In this document: one piece after another, positions 1 through 11,890 of the stretch
Layout of the letters: each line of letters starts with the position of its first letter
Numbering within the stretch: the first letter of the stretch is position 1
From: Dasypus novemcinctus
Lineage: Eukaryota > Chordata > Mammalia > Cingulata > Dasypodidae
Direction: 5' to 3'
Length of the DNA: 64,000 nucleotides
Assembly (NCBI RefSeq): GCF_030445035.2
Contig: NC_080677.1
Span: 29,337,513-29,401,512 of the forward strand
The notes under the pieces: generated by a model
What the model was told of the DNA's origin: nothing
Seen by the model: only the letters and a program-made list of their open reading frames with translations
Database searches by the model: none
Program-made: the position numbers and the translations under genes

Positions 1-132
1 AGTATAAGCGGTTCCAGAAGAACACACAAGGAATGGACACAGAGAGCAGACAACTAGGGCAGGGCAGGGCAGGGTGGGGCAGGGCAGGGAAGGGGAGAGA
101 AATAAGTAAAAAAGAAATCTTTAAAAAAAAAA
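1..132 (+). mobile_element. DAS-III type SINE, 3' end only
   Basis: The opening bases match the 3' third of the DAS-III copies at 6.5 and 9.4 kb: the blocks around 'cagaagaacacaca', 'atggacacagagagcagaca' and an A-rich tail ending 'aaatctttaaaaaaaaaa'. The rest of the element lies before base 1. A GGGCA-type tandem repeat has expanded at 57-97, where other copies have a short G-rich run. Confidence 0.85.
57..97 (+). repeat. GGGCA pentanucleotide tandem repeat
   Basis: Several near-perfect units of GGGCA with G-rich interruptions lie inside the SINE tail region. G-tracts recur every five bases, so the repeat could be unstable or form a quadruplex. Confidence 0.8.
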
Positions 133-1474
133 TCACCGATAATGCTATCCATGGTGGCAAAAGACAAGTAGAATGAATTTTGATTATCTAGGCAGCATAT
201 TTCTTTATCTCATGTGAATGTTTATCAATTCCCATCTCCAATATGTGCACACAAGGGTGGAATGAAAACATATAAATAGGTTCTGGCTGTTTTAAAATTA
301 TCTGCATTTTGATTTAGCTTGTACCTTTGTACCTCTCCATTAGTGGGAATAATCGGGAATGAACTGTGACTTCCACATGTATATAATTTGAGTCAATACT
401 GCTAGATGTGTCATATTTAAATTTATATGAATATGTTGGGTTATTCTTTCAAAATAAAGTTTATTTGGAATAAGTGATTGTTTTACAAAAAATTCTTTAA
501 GCACCATTTTCCTCAGCAGTTTTATTGGTTTTATTATCTGTTATTCTTGAGTTTTATGTCAAAACTGAGAAGAAGATGGACAGGTGGTAGGAAGAAAGGG
601 GATATAGTGACACCTTGCATGTGCTTCCGATTCTCTAGCCTGTTTAGATATATTTTAAGGAATATATCTGTGGTTTGGTTTAAAGAATTGAGCATTAGGG
701 CAAATAGTCAATAGTGAATTTTTAACACAGAAGAAATTTAAGAGGTGTGTGTTTATGTGATGTGTTTATTTATTGCTGTTGCTTTGGTTTAGGATTTTAG
801 TGTGTGTCATGGGTTGACATTATGCTGATTTAGCACTACTAAATAAATTAGTGCTATAAAATACTGTATGTGATTAAATGAAATGAGAAGTTGCCAAAAA
901 AAAATAAACGATTTCAGATTCAGATAAAGTGATTAGCCATTTGGCTCTTGTGGAAATGAATACATCCTTTCTTACTCATGATGTAGGATAGTAGCATCTG
1001 TGATGCTACTTAGAGATCAGCATGGTGTTGCTCCTTACTGAGTTAACTTTATCGGTGATTTCTCAGGGTTTGGAAATTGCAAGAAGATAAAAAGGAACTT
1101 GGTAAAATGTTATGGTAAAAAATACTTAAAAAAAAAAAAGCAAATTAGCATTCTAAGATTTTAATTAAATAACCCTGGATATAATTTGAAAGCAATTAAA
1201 ACTACAGTACTTCTATCACTCTCTGTAACAGCCTTTTCAAAAAAAAAATTTTAAGTAGGATTTGCATATTCCCCTTATTCTCACATATGGGTTTTGTGTC
1301 TTTATTCGAAGGTAAATTATTTTCTTTCTTTGAAATACTGTTTGGGTTTCTTCAGCTTTGCCTTCACCAGCTTGGCTCCTTGTTCCAGTCTGACAGCTGA
1401 AAGAGACCTTAGCAAACACTAGTTTGCTAGCCCAAATTCAGTGCAAGGTATTACTTCCTTGCTAAAGGCAGCAG

Positions 1475-1665
1475 AATGTAGCAGTGATTCACAAATTTTA
1501 ATATACACAAGAATTACATGGGTGTGCATCAAAAGTACAGATTCTTGAACCCTTTCCTCAGAAATTCTGATTAGTTTTGATGGGGCCCAGGAATCTGCAT
1601 TTTACCTACTTTCTAGGTTATCCTGATCTAAGTGGTCCAGGAACCTTAATTTGAGAGACACTCAA
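1475..1665 (+). mobile_element. MER5/MER20-like hAT fragment
   Basis: Weak but recognisable order of landmarks typical of these non-autonomous hAT elements: 'gcagtgattcacaaa' at the start, 'aattctgatt' in the middle, 'ggaatctgcatttta' and 'gtggtccaggaacc' near the end. Diverged; the family call is tentative. Confidence 0.45.
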
Positions 1666-3299
1666 ATTAACTTCACTAATTCTCTGCCCTTGAATAGATA
1701 ATCTGCTGTTTTGATCTCATCTGTGAACATTGTTTCTTGCATTTTGGAAAGCATTGTGCATTGGGGCAACTAATTATGTCTAAAAATGAATTTATAGTCA
1801 AAAGGATGAGTTGTATGGAAATAATGTTTTATTTTTGGATTAGGATTAGAAATTTTTTATTACTGAATACTTAATAGCAAAAATCTAGATGGTCAGTAAA
1901 TATGTTTTTGTGAAACTTTTCCCTGCTAGAAGAAGAAAATTTTCCCTAAGTTACTCTTCTGTATTATTTTTTATAATTACATGCAACCCACCCCTTTGGA
2001 AGAATATGCAGTAAGGAGATGTGGAAGAAAAATAAACTATTCCTTAAAATGTGTGTGTGTGTGTATTTTATATATAATTTTGTACCAAAGATATTAATCA
2101 TTGAAATGCTCTCTCTAATACATGAGTCCCCTTCTCTGAAAACTTGTCTTTACTGTGGAGTTAAACTTCCTTCTGTTTCATTCCCCATATTTCTGTGTTT
2201 CACTTTAAAGTAAAATTTTATAGTAATTCTCCATGTGGAACCAAAAATAATCCTTTTTTCCCATCAATTTGAGGTTTACCAAAGGGATCAAAATGACTCA
2301 TCTTAGTATATTTAGGTTATTGTTAAGGAAAAGGATAAAATCATTTAGATGACTTAGGAGATCTGAAACATGTAATACATTGTTTGTGAATGCTTTTGTT
2401 TGGCAATTGTCCCCCTATGTAGTTAATAAAGCCTCTAGTATAAAATGGATGCCTTTGGTATGAGTCAGCCAATAACCTACAAAGCCAGTCTAAGTGCATG
2501 TGAGGTAGACGAACATCAATTTTGTTTTATGATGACCTCCAAATAAATGACATGAAAGGTTTGCTCAGGTTTACTCTAAAAATCCAGAGTAAAGTGAGTG
2601 GTGTCCCCTTGGTCTCTAGTAACAGCTAAATTACATTCCACTTGGGGATTTGGGGACATTTACAAGTCATTTCATCAATTTAACATTTTACACTGCACAG
2701 GGATAAAGATAATTCCCTATCTAGTAAACAGTTGCAGTAAAAACAAGTGTATGCACAATATAAATTCAGGTATAGAAAGAGTATTTTCGCATTCATTTGT
2801 TCGAGTTATACTGCCAGAGCATAGAATAAGTCCAACAAATAGCATTTTACTTGCAGGAAAACAGGGAAGAACTTAAAAAAGGGTCTTGCTGTGAATCCCC
2901 ATTTAGAATTGCTGAATTTTCCACAACATAATTGTTCTTTCCTGCTGTTCCTTCAGACTGTTCACTAAGTTTTTCCTTGCATTGTTTTGGCTAAATTTTA
3001 TAAAGTGCATGATCTGACTAAATGCCACATAGATGCTTTTTTCCCCACATGTAATAGCCATGGTTTTCTGTTTGGTAGTGTAATCTTTTTGATTAAGTGG
3101 CCTACTAAAGTTAATTGAATCTTACATTAACACCGAGCAGTAAATCACTGTGCTGCTTGGAGTTTTTTTTTTCCTAACACTTTTTTACTATGGCAATAAT
3201 ATCTTCAAAACTATTAACTCTCTCTTTGCCACATTTGTCCTCTGAACTGGGCAATGTTCAATGGTTTTCTAACATTTCTTTTTTTGGTGGGAGAGGTTA

Positions 3300-3545
3300 T
3301 TTTATTTTTTATAAAATTGATATGTAGGAATTTTTTTGCACTTCACTGAATTGTATATACACAGAGGTGTGCAACCATCACTATAAGCAGTGTTAGAACA
3401 TTTTCATCACTTCAAAAAGAAAGCCTCTATTAGCACTTGTTCCCATTTCTACCCAACCTCCCCAGCCCTGGGCAACCACCAAGCTACTTTCTCACTGGAT
3501 TTGCCTGTTCTGGACACTTTCTAATAATTGTAAAGCTCAATCCTG
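3300..3545 (+). mobile_element. Ancient L1-type 3' UTR fragment
   Basis: Contains the sequence order familiar from old mammalian L1 3' regions: 'gtgcaaccatcac', 'acattttcatcac', 'ccagccctgggcaaccacc' and 'ggatttgcctgttctggaca'. No coding potential. The subfamily and orientation are uncertain. Confidence 0.55.
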
Positions 3546-3746
3546 TCTTTGGATTTAGGGTAAAAATAAGTCAATCATCTGATGAATTTATTTGATAGTA
3601 AAACAATTTCCACTTTTACTTTTTATTTTAAAAAATGATAGGTGCTTTTTAAAATTCAAAGGTATACCAAAAACTCTAGCCCTAAGGAATAAATCATTCT
3701 ATATATGTGAAAAATAAATCCTCTGAACAAATGGTATAAGATATGA

Positions 3747-3955
3747 GGGAGTGGATGTGGCTCAAGCAGTTGAGTGCCCGTCTCCCACGTGGGAGGTCCC
3801 GAGTTCAGTTTCTGATGTTTCCTAATGAAAAATCAAATGAGCAAACAGACAAGGGAGCCAACTCAGCCAACTCAGGGGAGCTGATGTGGCTCAGTGGTTG
3901 AGCGCCAGCCTCCCATGTATGAGGTCCTGAGTTTAATCCCCAGTCCTGGTACCTG
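3747..3955 (+). mobile_element. Two head-to-tail tRNA-derived DAS SINE modules
   Basis: Two tRNA-Ala-like heads occur in the same orientation: 3,747-3,830 ('gtggctcaagcagttgag' ... 'gggaggtcccgagttca') and 3,875-3,955 ('gtggctcagtggttgagcgc' ... 'gaggtcctgagtttaatccc'). Between them is a short A-rich linker with a duplicated 'ccaactcagccaactcag'. Each retains an A-box-like and a diverged B-box-like block. This resembles a dimeric SINE, like the copy at 23.1-23.4 kb. Confidence 0.75.
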
Positions 3956-5869
3956 TATGTATATACACATACACACTAAGAATAGTAAAACCCATGGCTA
4001 GGTTAACAAGGGCAGAAAGTCAATGCAAAGGAGAATAAAGAATAACCAGGACTTTAAAAATAAAATATTTCCATATATCTAGATTATCCCCAATTCTCTG
4101 AAAGGAGGTCCAACATGCACAAAATAGTACCAATTTTCTGATCTTTCATGGAAAATAGAAAAGCACCCAAAGCAAAGTACTCTATCTCCAGTCAGAAATT
4201 TCATACATTCTCCAAATATATTGAATCATTTAGCCATTCATAGTGTGAAGAAAGTCTTCCTTTAATTGAACACAAAATTTCTACAATTTAGAGGACTTCA
4301 TTTCATTCTCTGAAAAACTGGAAAATAGCAAATATTAACCTCTTTAAAGTCTCATGTGTGTGTATATATATATAAAATCTCAGAGGAGCACTGATGTTAA
4401 AATTGCTAAAATATAAGCTCAGTCCTTCATCTATTAAAAGAAGGCATCAGATGTCACTAGACTCTTAAAACAAGCCATATTTTAAAATTGTACATAGGAT
4501 GAGGTGAGCCTTTTCCATACATGAAAACCAGGAAATACAATTTATGGTTGTCTAAATTTTACATCCAAAGTGCTTGATGGATTACATAAATTCTAAAATA
4601 ATTTTATAAATAGATTTTAATACTTATAATCTCATGTTGCTTATACCCAATATGGTCAATAATTCTGTAAATTGATTTAAGGGCACTCTAAAGGTCTGCT
4701 ACTATGGTTACCAAATTCAGAAAATTAACCTTCCTTAAACACAAGTGTCATCAGATTAAAGCAAGTAGCTGATTAATCTTTACTTTATGATTAATGTTTT
4801 TCTTCCTTATTTTCCATAGGCTTTTTTTGGTCATCTCCTTTCTTTGGTTCTCATGAGATTATATACAGGACAATTATGCAGACTTTCTTACCCATACATA
4901 AGTGTCTCATTCACATAATATCGTCTGTAGTTCACCCCCATGAGATTTGCCCAGTGACAGATCCCTTTTCCTCCTGCTACGATTATACACTAAGTAGAAC
5001 ACCTCTATATGCAAAGTGCTAAAGGCACTTCTCAATGACACATAGGAACTTCAAGCTTCAAAGCTAAATCATTGTCTAAGGTTCTTTAGACAATCAGCAA
5101 CACTGGATAGATGAAAAGGCAAATTTGTCATCAATACATTTTTAAATGGATTAGGTTTGGGTAACCCTCATTTTTGATCACCCCTTAAACTTATTTATGT
5201 TTCCAATATCCTAGATGAATGTTCTTATGTATAGCCTTTATATTACCATGACAATAAAATATAACATAGGCATATATTTCCTCTATACTTACTTTCTTGA
5301 CTGTGACTTCTGAGGAGGAGGGGCTATGGTATACTTTCATTTTTGTAACAATAGTGTAATTCCTAGCACAGGTGTTCAAGAAATATTTCTTATGCTAGTG
5401 TGGTGAAGATATTCTTTAAACAGACTCTGCATTGGTAGTTTCTTCACATGATGATTCAGGTTGGCATCTTTATCAGGGCATTTTGTTCCTCAGAGACATT
5501 AAGTTCCCAGACTTCCACATCTGCCCAGGAAGGAATGACTGCTCATATGGCACTTGCTATCATCCTATGGTGAACAAAATATGTGAAATTTTTTGAAAAA
5601 TATGTGCAATTTCTGAACCACATGGCAAAGAGTGTGGAAACAGAACAGAGCCCTGTCGTCTTGCTGAGTTGAGGAGACAGAGCTCAAGGAAGAAAGCACT
5701 TACCAACTCGTATTGGTAGGTCAGTATTTTGCAGAGAGCAAAGCCATAAATGTATTGTTAAAGAGGTCTCAGCAAATGCAATAGGGCATAGAAAAGAAGT
5801 TAAAGGCATATAGATTGGGAAGGTAGACCTAAAAGTGAATTTGTAGTCAACATTATCGAGTACAGAGAA

Positions 5870-7655
5870 AATCCTAATGAATAATGAAAAAACTAATAGA
5901 AATAATATATTTAGCAAGGATACAGGTTATAAGGTCAATATATAAAAATCAAATGTATTTCTATATGCTTGCAATGAACAATTGGAAAATGAAATTTAAA
6001 ATGACCAGTTTTATCCTCTAAACCATGAAATATTTATTAAACAATATATGTTCAAGACATGAGTCTTGAAAATTACAAAAAATTGCTGAGAAAACTTAGG
6101 ACAACCTAAAAAGAATGGAGAGATAGACCATGTTAATAGCCTGGAAGATTCAATATTGTCGAGATGTAAATTCTCCTTAAATTGATCTATAGATTCAATG
6201 TACCCCCAATCAAGATTTTTATGGAGATTGATAAGCCGATTTCTAAAATGTATAAGGAAATGCAAAGGAACTAGATTAGCCAAAACAGTTTGAAAAAAAA
6301 AACTAAGTTGAAAGACTTACCATAAAGCACGGGCAGTCAAGGGAGTTATGATATTGCCATAAGAATAGACATAGATCAATGGCACAGAAGAGAGAGTCAG
6401 GAAATAGACCTATGCTCATACGGTCAATTGATTTTTGACAATATCAAGGTAATTCATTGGGAGAAAACATAGTCTTCTCAAAAAATGGTGCAGGAGGGAA
6501 GTGGACTTGGCCCAGTGGATAGGGCGTCCGTCTACCATATGGGAGGCCCACGGTTCAAACCCTGGGCCTCCTTGACCGGTGTGGAGCTGGCCCACCTGCA
6601 GTGCTGATGCGTGACAGGAGTGCCGTGCCACGCAGGAGGCCCCCCCTACCCCATGTAGGGGAGCCCCATGCACAAGGAGTGCGCCCTGTAGGGAGAGCCT
6701 CCCAGTGTGAAAGAAAGTGCAGCCTGCCCAGGAATGGCGCTGCACACATGGAGAGTTGACACAACAAAAAGAAACACAGATTCTCATGCCACAGAAAATA
6801 ACAGAAGCATACAAAAAAAGAACACGCAGCAAATGGACACAGAGAACAGACAACTGGGGTGGGGACAGAAATAAATAAATCTTTTAAAAAATGGTGCAAG
6901 AATAAAGGACTATTTATATAAAACATGAACCTCAAGCCTTACTTCCTACCATACACAAAAATTAACTCAAAATGATGATGGTCTTAAACATTAAAGCTGA
7001 AACTACAAATATTCTGGATGTAAACTAGGATAAAATCTTTACAACCTTGGGAAAGGCAGAGATTTCTCAAATAGGACGTGAAAGCATTAACTATAAAAGA
7101 AAAAAGGTGATAAACTGGACATCATCAAAATAAAAATCTTTTTAAAAGACACCATTAATATTTGCACATTATATTTGCAATACATATATATGACAAAGGG
7201 TTTGTGTTGACAATATATAAAGAATTCTTTTAACTCGAGTATAAATTAAAAATACAAATTTTAAAAATGGGCAAAACATTTAAACAGACACTTTACAAAA
7301 AACAAATATACAAGTGGCCAGTAAATATAGGATTGGTTGCTCACCATCTTTAATCATTAGAGAAATACAAAATAAAACCACAATGGGAAGCCACTACACA
7401 TTTAAAAGACCAGCAGTAAGTATTGACAAGGATATATAAAGCAACTAGCACTCTCATTTTGCAGGTGGAATATAAAGTGATAAAGCCACTTTGGAATACA
7501 GTTTAGCAGCTTTTTATAAATTTAAATATATGCTTTGCCATGTGACTCACCAATTCCACTCTTAAGTATTTACTCAAGAGTAAAGAAAACATACATTCAC
7601 ACACAGACTTGTAGTTGAATAAAGGTAGCAGCTCTATTTCTAATTGCCCCAAACT
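5870..7655 (+). mobile_element. L1 LINE, 3' part of ORF2 and 3' end, degenerate
   Basis: The forward strand follows the L1 ORF2 C-terminal half in order: 'aaaatcaaatgtatttctatatgc', 'gagatagaccatgtt', 'cccaatcaagat', 'gatcaatggcacagaag', 'ataaactggacatcatcaaaat', 'gggcaaaacatttaaacagaca' and 'gtggaatataaag', then the usual end near 'ttaagtatttactcaagag'. Many stops and indels make it inactive. It is split by the DAS-III SINE at 6,496-6,885. This L1 is therefore older than that SINE. Confidence 0.88.
6496..6885 (+). mobile_element. DAS-III SINE, full length, inside L1
   Basis: Starts with a tRNA-Ala-like head ('cttggcccagtggatagggc' as A box, 'cggttcaaaccc' as B box), followed by the GC-rich DAS-III body, the 'cacagagaacagacaac' block and an 'aataaataaatctttt' tail. 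It is flanked by a 13-base direct repeat AAAAAATGGTGCA at 6,480-6,492 and 6,886-6,898, and the L1 text continues uninterrupted on both sides, confirming a target-primed insertion. Confidence 0.95.
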
Positions 7656-8144
7656 GAAAACACTGATATTAGTTACTGTGGTAGACATTGAGTATACTCT
7701 CCAGATGCATTTTGCTGACAGCCTCTGCTTGTCAGCTCTGTTTGCCTCAGCTGCAGGGTTACAACTACCTCAGGGTTACAACTACCTTTCCCAGAGCATT
7801 CCACTTCTATTGACTTAGCAAGATGGGGATATAAAGACCTAGCAATTTTGGCTCTATGTGGGATACTCTGATGGGTATCACTTGCTCTAGAGCTTCCTCC
7901 CAGGTTGAATGAAACTTTGTTGGGTCTATTTCTTTCTTTGCTCAATCCTGCTTCTACTCCCTTCCTTTCACATGAGTTGATCCCTATAAATCTCTAACAC
8001 TCAAAATATTATCTCACTGTCTGCTGGAAAACCCAACCTATGACAGAGTCCCAAACCAATCTGGCCCTCAGTGACCATGGCCACTTTCCATTGGTGTTAG
8101 GTCATCCTCTTCTCCTCTTCCAATCCAAGGCAACTGATTACTCA

Positions 8145-8590
8145 CTGTTTTAGTTTCATAAGCTGCTCAAATAAATATCATGCAAGATTTGGCTTAAACA
8201 ATGGGAATTTATTTGCTCATGGTTTGAGGTTAGGAAAAAGTCCAAACCAAGGCATCATCAAGATGGTGCTTTCTACTTGAAGACTGGCGTTCTGGGGCTG
8301 GCTGCCTGCGATCTTGGTCCTCATCTTGTCACGTGGCAGGGTACAGGGCAGTGTTTCCCCTCTCTTTCGGGTTCTGTTGATGTACAACTTCTGGCTGCTC
8401 CCCCTGAAGCTTTTTCTCTATCTGTAGAGTTTCATTTTCTTATAAAGGACTTCAGGAATAGGATTGAGACTCATCCTGATTGAGGTGGTCCACATTTTAA
8501 TGGAAGTGGCCTCATCAAAACATGCTACTTATCCACGGGAATCGATAGAGAATAAGAACATGCACCAGACCACCATGCTCACTTTCAGAA
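8145..8590 (+). mobile_element. Interspersed repeat of uncertain family
   Basis: A block with the general look of a mammalian LTR or DNA-transposon remnant: begins near 'tgttttagtttcataagctgctc', contains 'ggaatttatttgctcatggtt', and ends with 'aggattgagactcatcctgattgaggtggtcc'. I have a strong impression of a recurrent xenarthran repeat but cannot name it. No coding potential. Confidence 0.45.
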
Positions 8591-9373
8591 CAAACTAAAA
8601 ATTTATGAAAGTACTTTACAAAAATAGAAATAGGGGCATATGTAAAGAAATACAGTTCTGACACTTGTCAGATCTGCCATGATAGAATATTTTATGGTTT
8701 CCTCAGTAAATTCATTTTTGTATTCCTGTTTGTAAATAAAGCCAGAAATGTTTCCATAGTGCTTTTCCCGTGACACGCATCACTAGAGAGAAATTTTATG
8801 AGTATCTCTGCATGACAATGCATAAAACCTGACATTTCTTCTCTTCCCTACCTTTCGCGTGTATGTGTCCTGGATAAAGAAAAACCTTTGTTTCCTCCTT
8901 CTATGGGTGGGTGGGTGGGGGCTGTGGGGTAGAATCTGGTGTACTTTTATTTATTAATTCTTAAATCTCTGAATGTGGCTAGATGGAATATAAATGACTG
9001 TATGTACAATTGCAGGTTAAGACAAATTATTTTTCCTTGCAAGCTAGCTCACAGAAATCTTTTATCCATATCTAAATCTCACATAACTGATAGTCTAATG
9101 ATTAAAGTCTTTATTGATATTTCTTGTTGTTCTGTGTATTTCTTGGATGTTCTGTTCCCTTCGCCCTATTCCTGGGGCTTCATTGACGTCAGGGTCTGCC
9201 TCTCGTATGCAAAAGCTGAGACCCAAAGGATGCTGCTGCTTAAGAACTGTTAATAATAGCAGAAAATAAGGTTCTTCATGCAGACGTTAGGGAAAAGCAG
9301 GCACCCCTCAATCTTCATATATTTCCTGGGTTCCTCTCCTCACAGCCCCTGTGGCTATATAAGAATATATCAA

Positions 9374-9808
9374 GGGAAGTGGTTTTGGCCCAATGGCTAG
9401 GGCGTCCACCTAACACATGGGAGGTCCAAGGTTCAAACCCCGGGCCTCCTGACCCTTGTGGTAAGTTGGCCCATGCGCAGTGCTGATGCGCGCAAGGAGT
9501 GCCCTGCCACGCAGGGATGTGCCCTGTGTAGGGGAGCCCCACACGCAAGGAGTGCACCCGGTAAGGAGAGCTGCCCAGTGAAAAAAAAGTGCAGCCTGCC
9601 CAGGAATGGTGCTGCACACATGGAGAGCTGACACAGCAAGATGACACAACAAAAAGAGACACAGATTCCGGGTGCCGCTGACAAGAATACAAGTAGACGC
9701 AGAAGAACATACAGCAAATGGATACAGAGAGCAGACAACTGGGGGAAGGGGTGTGGGTGGGGAAGGAGAGAAAAATAAATAAAAATAAATCTTAAAAAAT
9801 AAAAAAGA
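9374..9808 (+). mobile_element. DAS-III SINE, full length
   Basis: Same architecture as the copy at 6.5 kb: head 'gggaagtggttttggcccaa', B box around 'aaggttcaaaccccgggcc', body with the 'tgcagcctgcccaggaatgg' block, then 'cagagagcagacaactggg' and an AAATAAAAATAAATCTT tail ending in A-rich sequence. No clear target duplication was seen. Confidence 0.93.
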
Positions 9809-10017
9809 GTACATCAACATGATTTAAAGCTTTCAGGCTAGGCATGTAGACCAGTAGTCTTCCCTGTCTGTATACCAAGGTCATGGCTTCCAACAATGGA
9901 GCAGCATAGTCAGGGGCTGCCCTTTCCATGAAGTTGACATTATGGCTACAGGAAGGCATTGAATTGGATTTGCTTTTCTAATAATGGTAACTTACTGCGT
10001 GACCTTAAACTATGCAT

Positions 10018-10162
10018 CCAGTGGTTCTCAGATTAATGTGCAAGAGCATCAACTGGGAACTTGACAAAATGCAGATTTCCTCACCACACCCCCAGAATCT
10101 CCATTTAGTAGATCTGGGTCCAGGGCTCAGGAACAAGCCCTCCAGGAGATTCTAATATTGAT
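10018..10162 (+). mobile_element. MER5A-like hAT fragment
   Basis: Opens with the hAT terminus 'cagtggttctcagattaa', then 'agcatcaactgggaacttgacaaaatgcagatt' style sequence and 'ccctccaggagattctaat'. The right terminal repeat is missing. Longer match to MER5A than the copy at 1.5 kb. Confidence 0.7.
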
Positions 10163-10529
10163 TAGTTATACACCTTGGGCTACAGTTTCCTCAGTTGGGC
10201 TAAATGCACATAAGGTCCCTCGCTGCTCAGAGTCTGTGAACCAACTATTGCAGAGTGTCTGCACTGATTCCTTCAACCCTCTCCCTCTACTCATTCACTC
10301 ATGTGGCAAACCACAGCACAGGCACACTGTTCAAAAGACATGAAAAAAAATCTTCCCTCCCCTACATCCAGTTACCTACTTTTCCTCCCTGGTTGTATCT
10401 ACTATTACCAATTCTGTGTATTTAAAAATACACAGAAATACAAATACAATTCTGTGTATTTAAAAATATGTGCACAGGCACATTATTTTCTTCCCACAAA
10501 TGAAAACATATACAGTGTCCTGTACCCGC

Positions 10530-10990
10530 CCCCCCCTTTTTTTTCTCACTTAATACAGATTGGAAATCTTTCCATATCAGGACACAGACATGTCCATTCT
10601 TTTGTACAAAAAATCTGGATACGATCCCACTGAACTGATGTGCTATAATTCATTTGAACAGTCCTCTATTGATGGACAATTGTTTCAGATTTTGCTTGCA
10701 CAAATAATGTTGCAACTAACCTTATACTCTTATCACTTCACATCTATGTCAGTAGAGTTGTAGGCTAAATTCTAGAAGTGGAATCCTGGAGTTACTTGCT
10801 ATTTTGAGAGATATTGCCAAATTGTCTTCCATGGAGACCATAACACTTGATACTTGTCAGTCAGGTGGGTGGGAAAAGTGCTACCTTGTATATATGATTT
10901 TCAGTTAAGTGAGCTTGGACATATTTTCATATGCCTGAGTAGTGTTGTATTTATTTACTTATTGTAAAGTAACTCTTTATATTCTTTGAG
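10530..10990 (-). mobile_element. L1 3' region, antisense fragment
   Basis: Reads as the reverse complement of an old L1 3' end: 'tcctctattgatggacaa', 'gcacaaataatgttgcaa', 'tctagaagtggaatcctgg' and 'atattgccaaattgtcttcc' in the order typical of that region. Diverged; no open frame. Confidence 0.65.
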
Positions 10991-11149
10991 ATGGAATTTT
11001 CTAATTCATTTATAAAAGATAGAGTCTTAGAGTCTGTGTGTATTCTAGGCACAGAGGGTCGTCATGCCCTGACCCTTGACCTTGCTGCCAGCAATTAAGA
11101 CACATGCATACACACACACGCACATCCCTACTTCTACCTGGATTTATTG

Positions 11150-11281
11150 ACCCGGATGGGAATCTTGGCTTTGCTATTCACCGTGACCTTGGCCGAGTTA
11201 CTTAACTTCTTTGGGCCCCAATTTCTTGCTCTATAAGTCGGGAATAATAAGACCTATAGCACCGGCACAGGGCCTGGCATA
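11150..11281 (+). mobile_element. MIR SINE fragment
   Basis: Contains the MIR core order 'tggctttgctattcaccgtgacc', 'ggccgagttacttaac' and 'ggaataataagacctatag' immediately upstream of the CpG island. Typical of ancient mammalian MIR; ends are approximate. Confidence 0.65.
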
Positions 11282-11703
11282 TTAACATTGTCCAGGAGGG
11301 CACCTTTAAAAGCTGTGAGTCGGCTTGAACCTGTGAGTCAACAAGACTCAGGAAGGGGGGTGGGGGGGGGGGGGCTCTCCCTTAGGCCCGGAGGCCCGGA
11401 GTTTGCAGCCAATCCGGGTTCGCAGAGAGGCGCCGGGAAGAAGTGGGGCCTGGCTCCTGAAACACCTGCTTTTCCCTTTCGGAAAGACCCAGAACCCAGG
11501 CCAGGACCAAAGAGGAAAAAAAAACCAGAGCTACGAGGGAGGCACTTTGTGGGGAGAGATGCGCTCTCTCCAGCGCTTCTGTTGCTCCCAGGCGCCCTCC
11601 TCCCCTTCCAGGCCGAGAGCGGCGCTGCCGCCCCAGCGCCTCAGACCCGGCGAGCGCGGGGCGCCCTAGGACCGTGGGTGGGGGAGGCGGGATGGGCCCG
11701 AGG

Positions 11704-11711
11704 TCACGTGA
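11704..11711. promoter_or_regulatory. Palindromic E-box TCACGTGA
   Basis: The octamer TCACGTGA is flanked as GGTCACGTGAGC and lies just upstream of the presumed first exon. This is the preferred core for USF and for MITF/TFE-family bHLH-ZIP factors. Location in the CpG island next to a GC box makes a functional site plausible, but binding is inferred from motif and position only. Confidence 0.5.
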
Positions 11712-11719
11712 GCCGGGCC

Positions 11720-11890
11720 AGCTGTTACCGTGGGGCGGAGGGAGTCTGGGGAGCCAGAGGCGCCCGCGCCCACGCGACTGCAGCTCCAGCCCCGAGGCCG
11801 CCGCAGGGATCTCGGCAGCGGCAGCGTCGCACCCTCCGCGGCGCCAGCAGCAGCCCCGCCGAGCCCAGCGCCGAGCCCGCCGCCCGGCAG
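11720..11890 (+). other. SCRN1: SCRN1 non-coding exon 1 (5' UTR; start approximate)
   Basis: The GC-rich stretch ends in CCGCCCGGCAG followed at 11,891 by GTGAGAC, a strong splice donor inside the CpG island. Because the first coding exon begins only one base before the ATG, an upstream non-coding exon is required, and this is the best placed donor. The transcription start is not visible; the left end is a guess downstream of the GC box at about 11,732-11,740 and the E-box at 11,704. An ATG at 11,692 would be an upstream start only if transcription begins further left. Confidence 0.65.

Larger units (their letters stand above)
1..11339. other. Intergenic region upstream of SCRN1
   Basis: No exon-like open frame with splice sites or known protein similarity is seen on either strand. 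The region holds four + strand DAS SINE insertions, an L1 3' half at about 5.87-7.65 kb, an L1 3'-type fragment on the minus strand near 10.5 kb, and MER5-like and MIR fragments, listed separately. The stretches 130-1,470, 1,670-3,300, 3,960-5,860 and 8,600-9,370 are AT-rich with nothing I can name. In human the same-orientation neighbour upstream of SCRN1 is FKBP14; no part of its coding sequence is recognised here. Confidence 0.8.

Noticed and set aside
6416..6935. Cys/Leu-rich open frames on the minus strand, repeated near 9.3-9.8, 17.3-17.7, 21.1-21.7 and 27.3-27.97 kb
   Set aside because: The near-identical translations all come from the GC-rich body of DAS-III SINEs.
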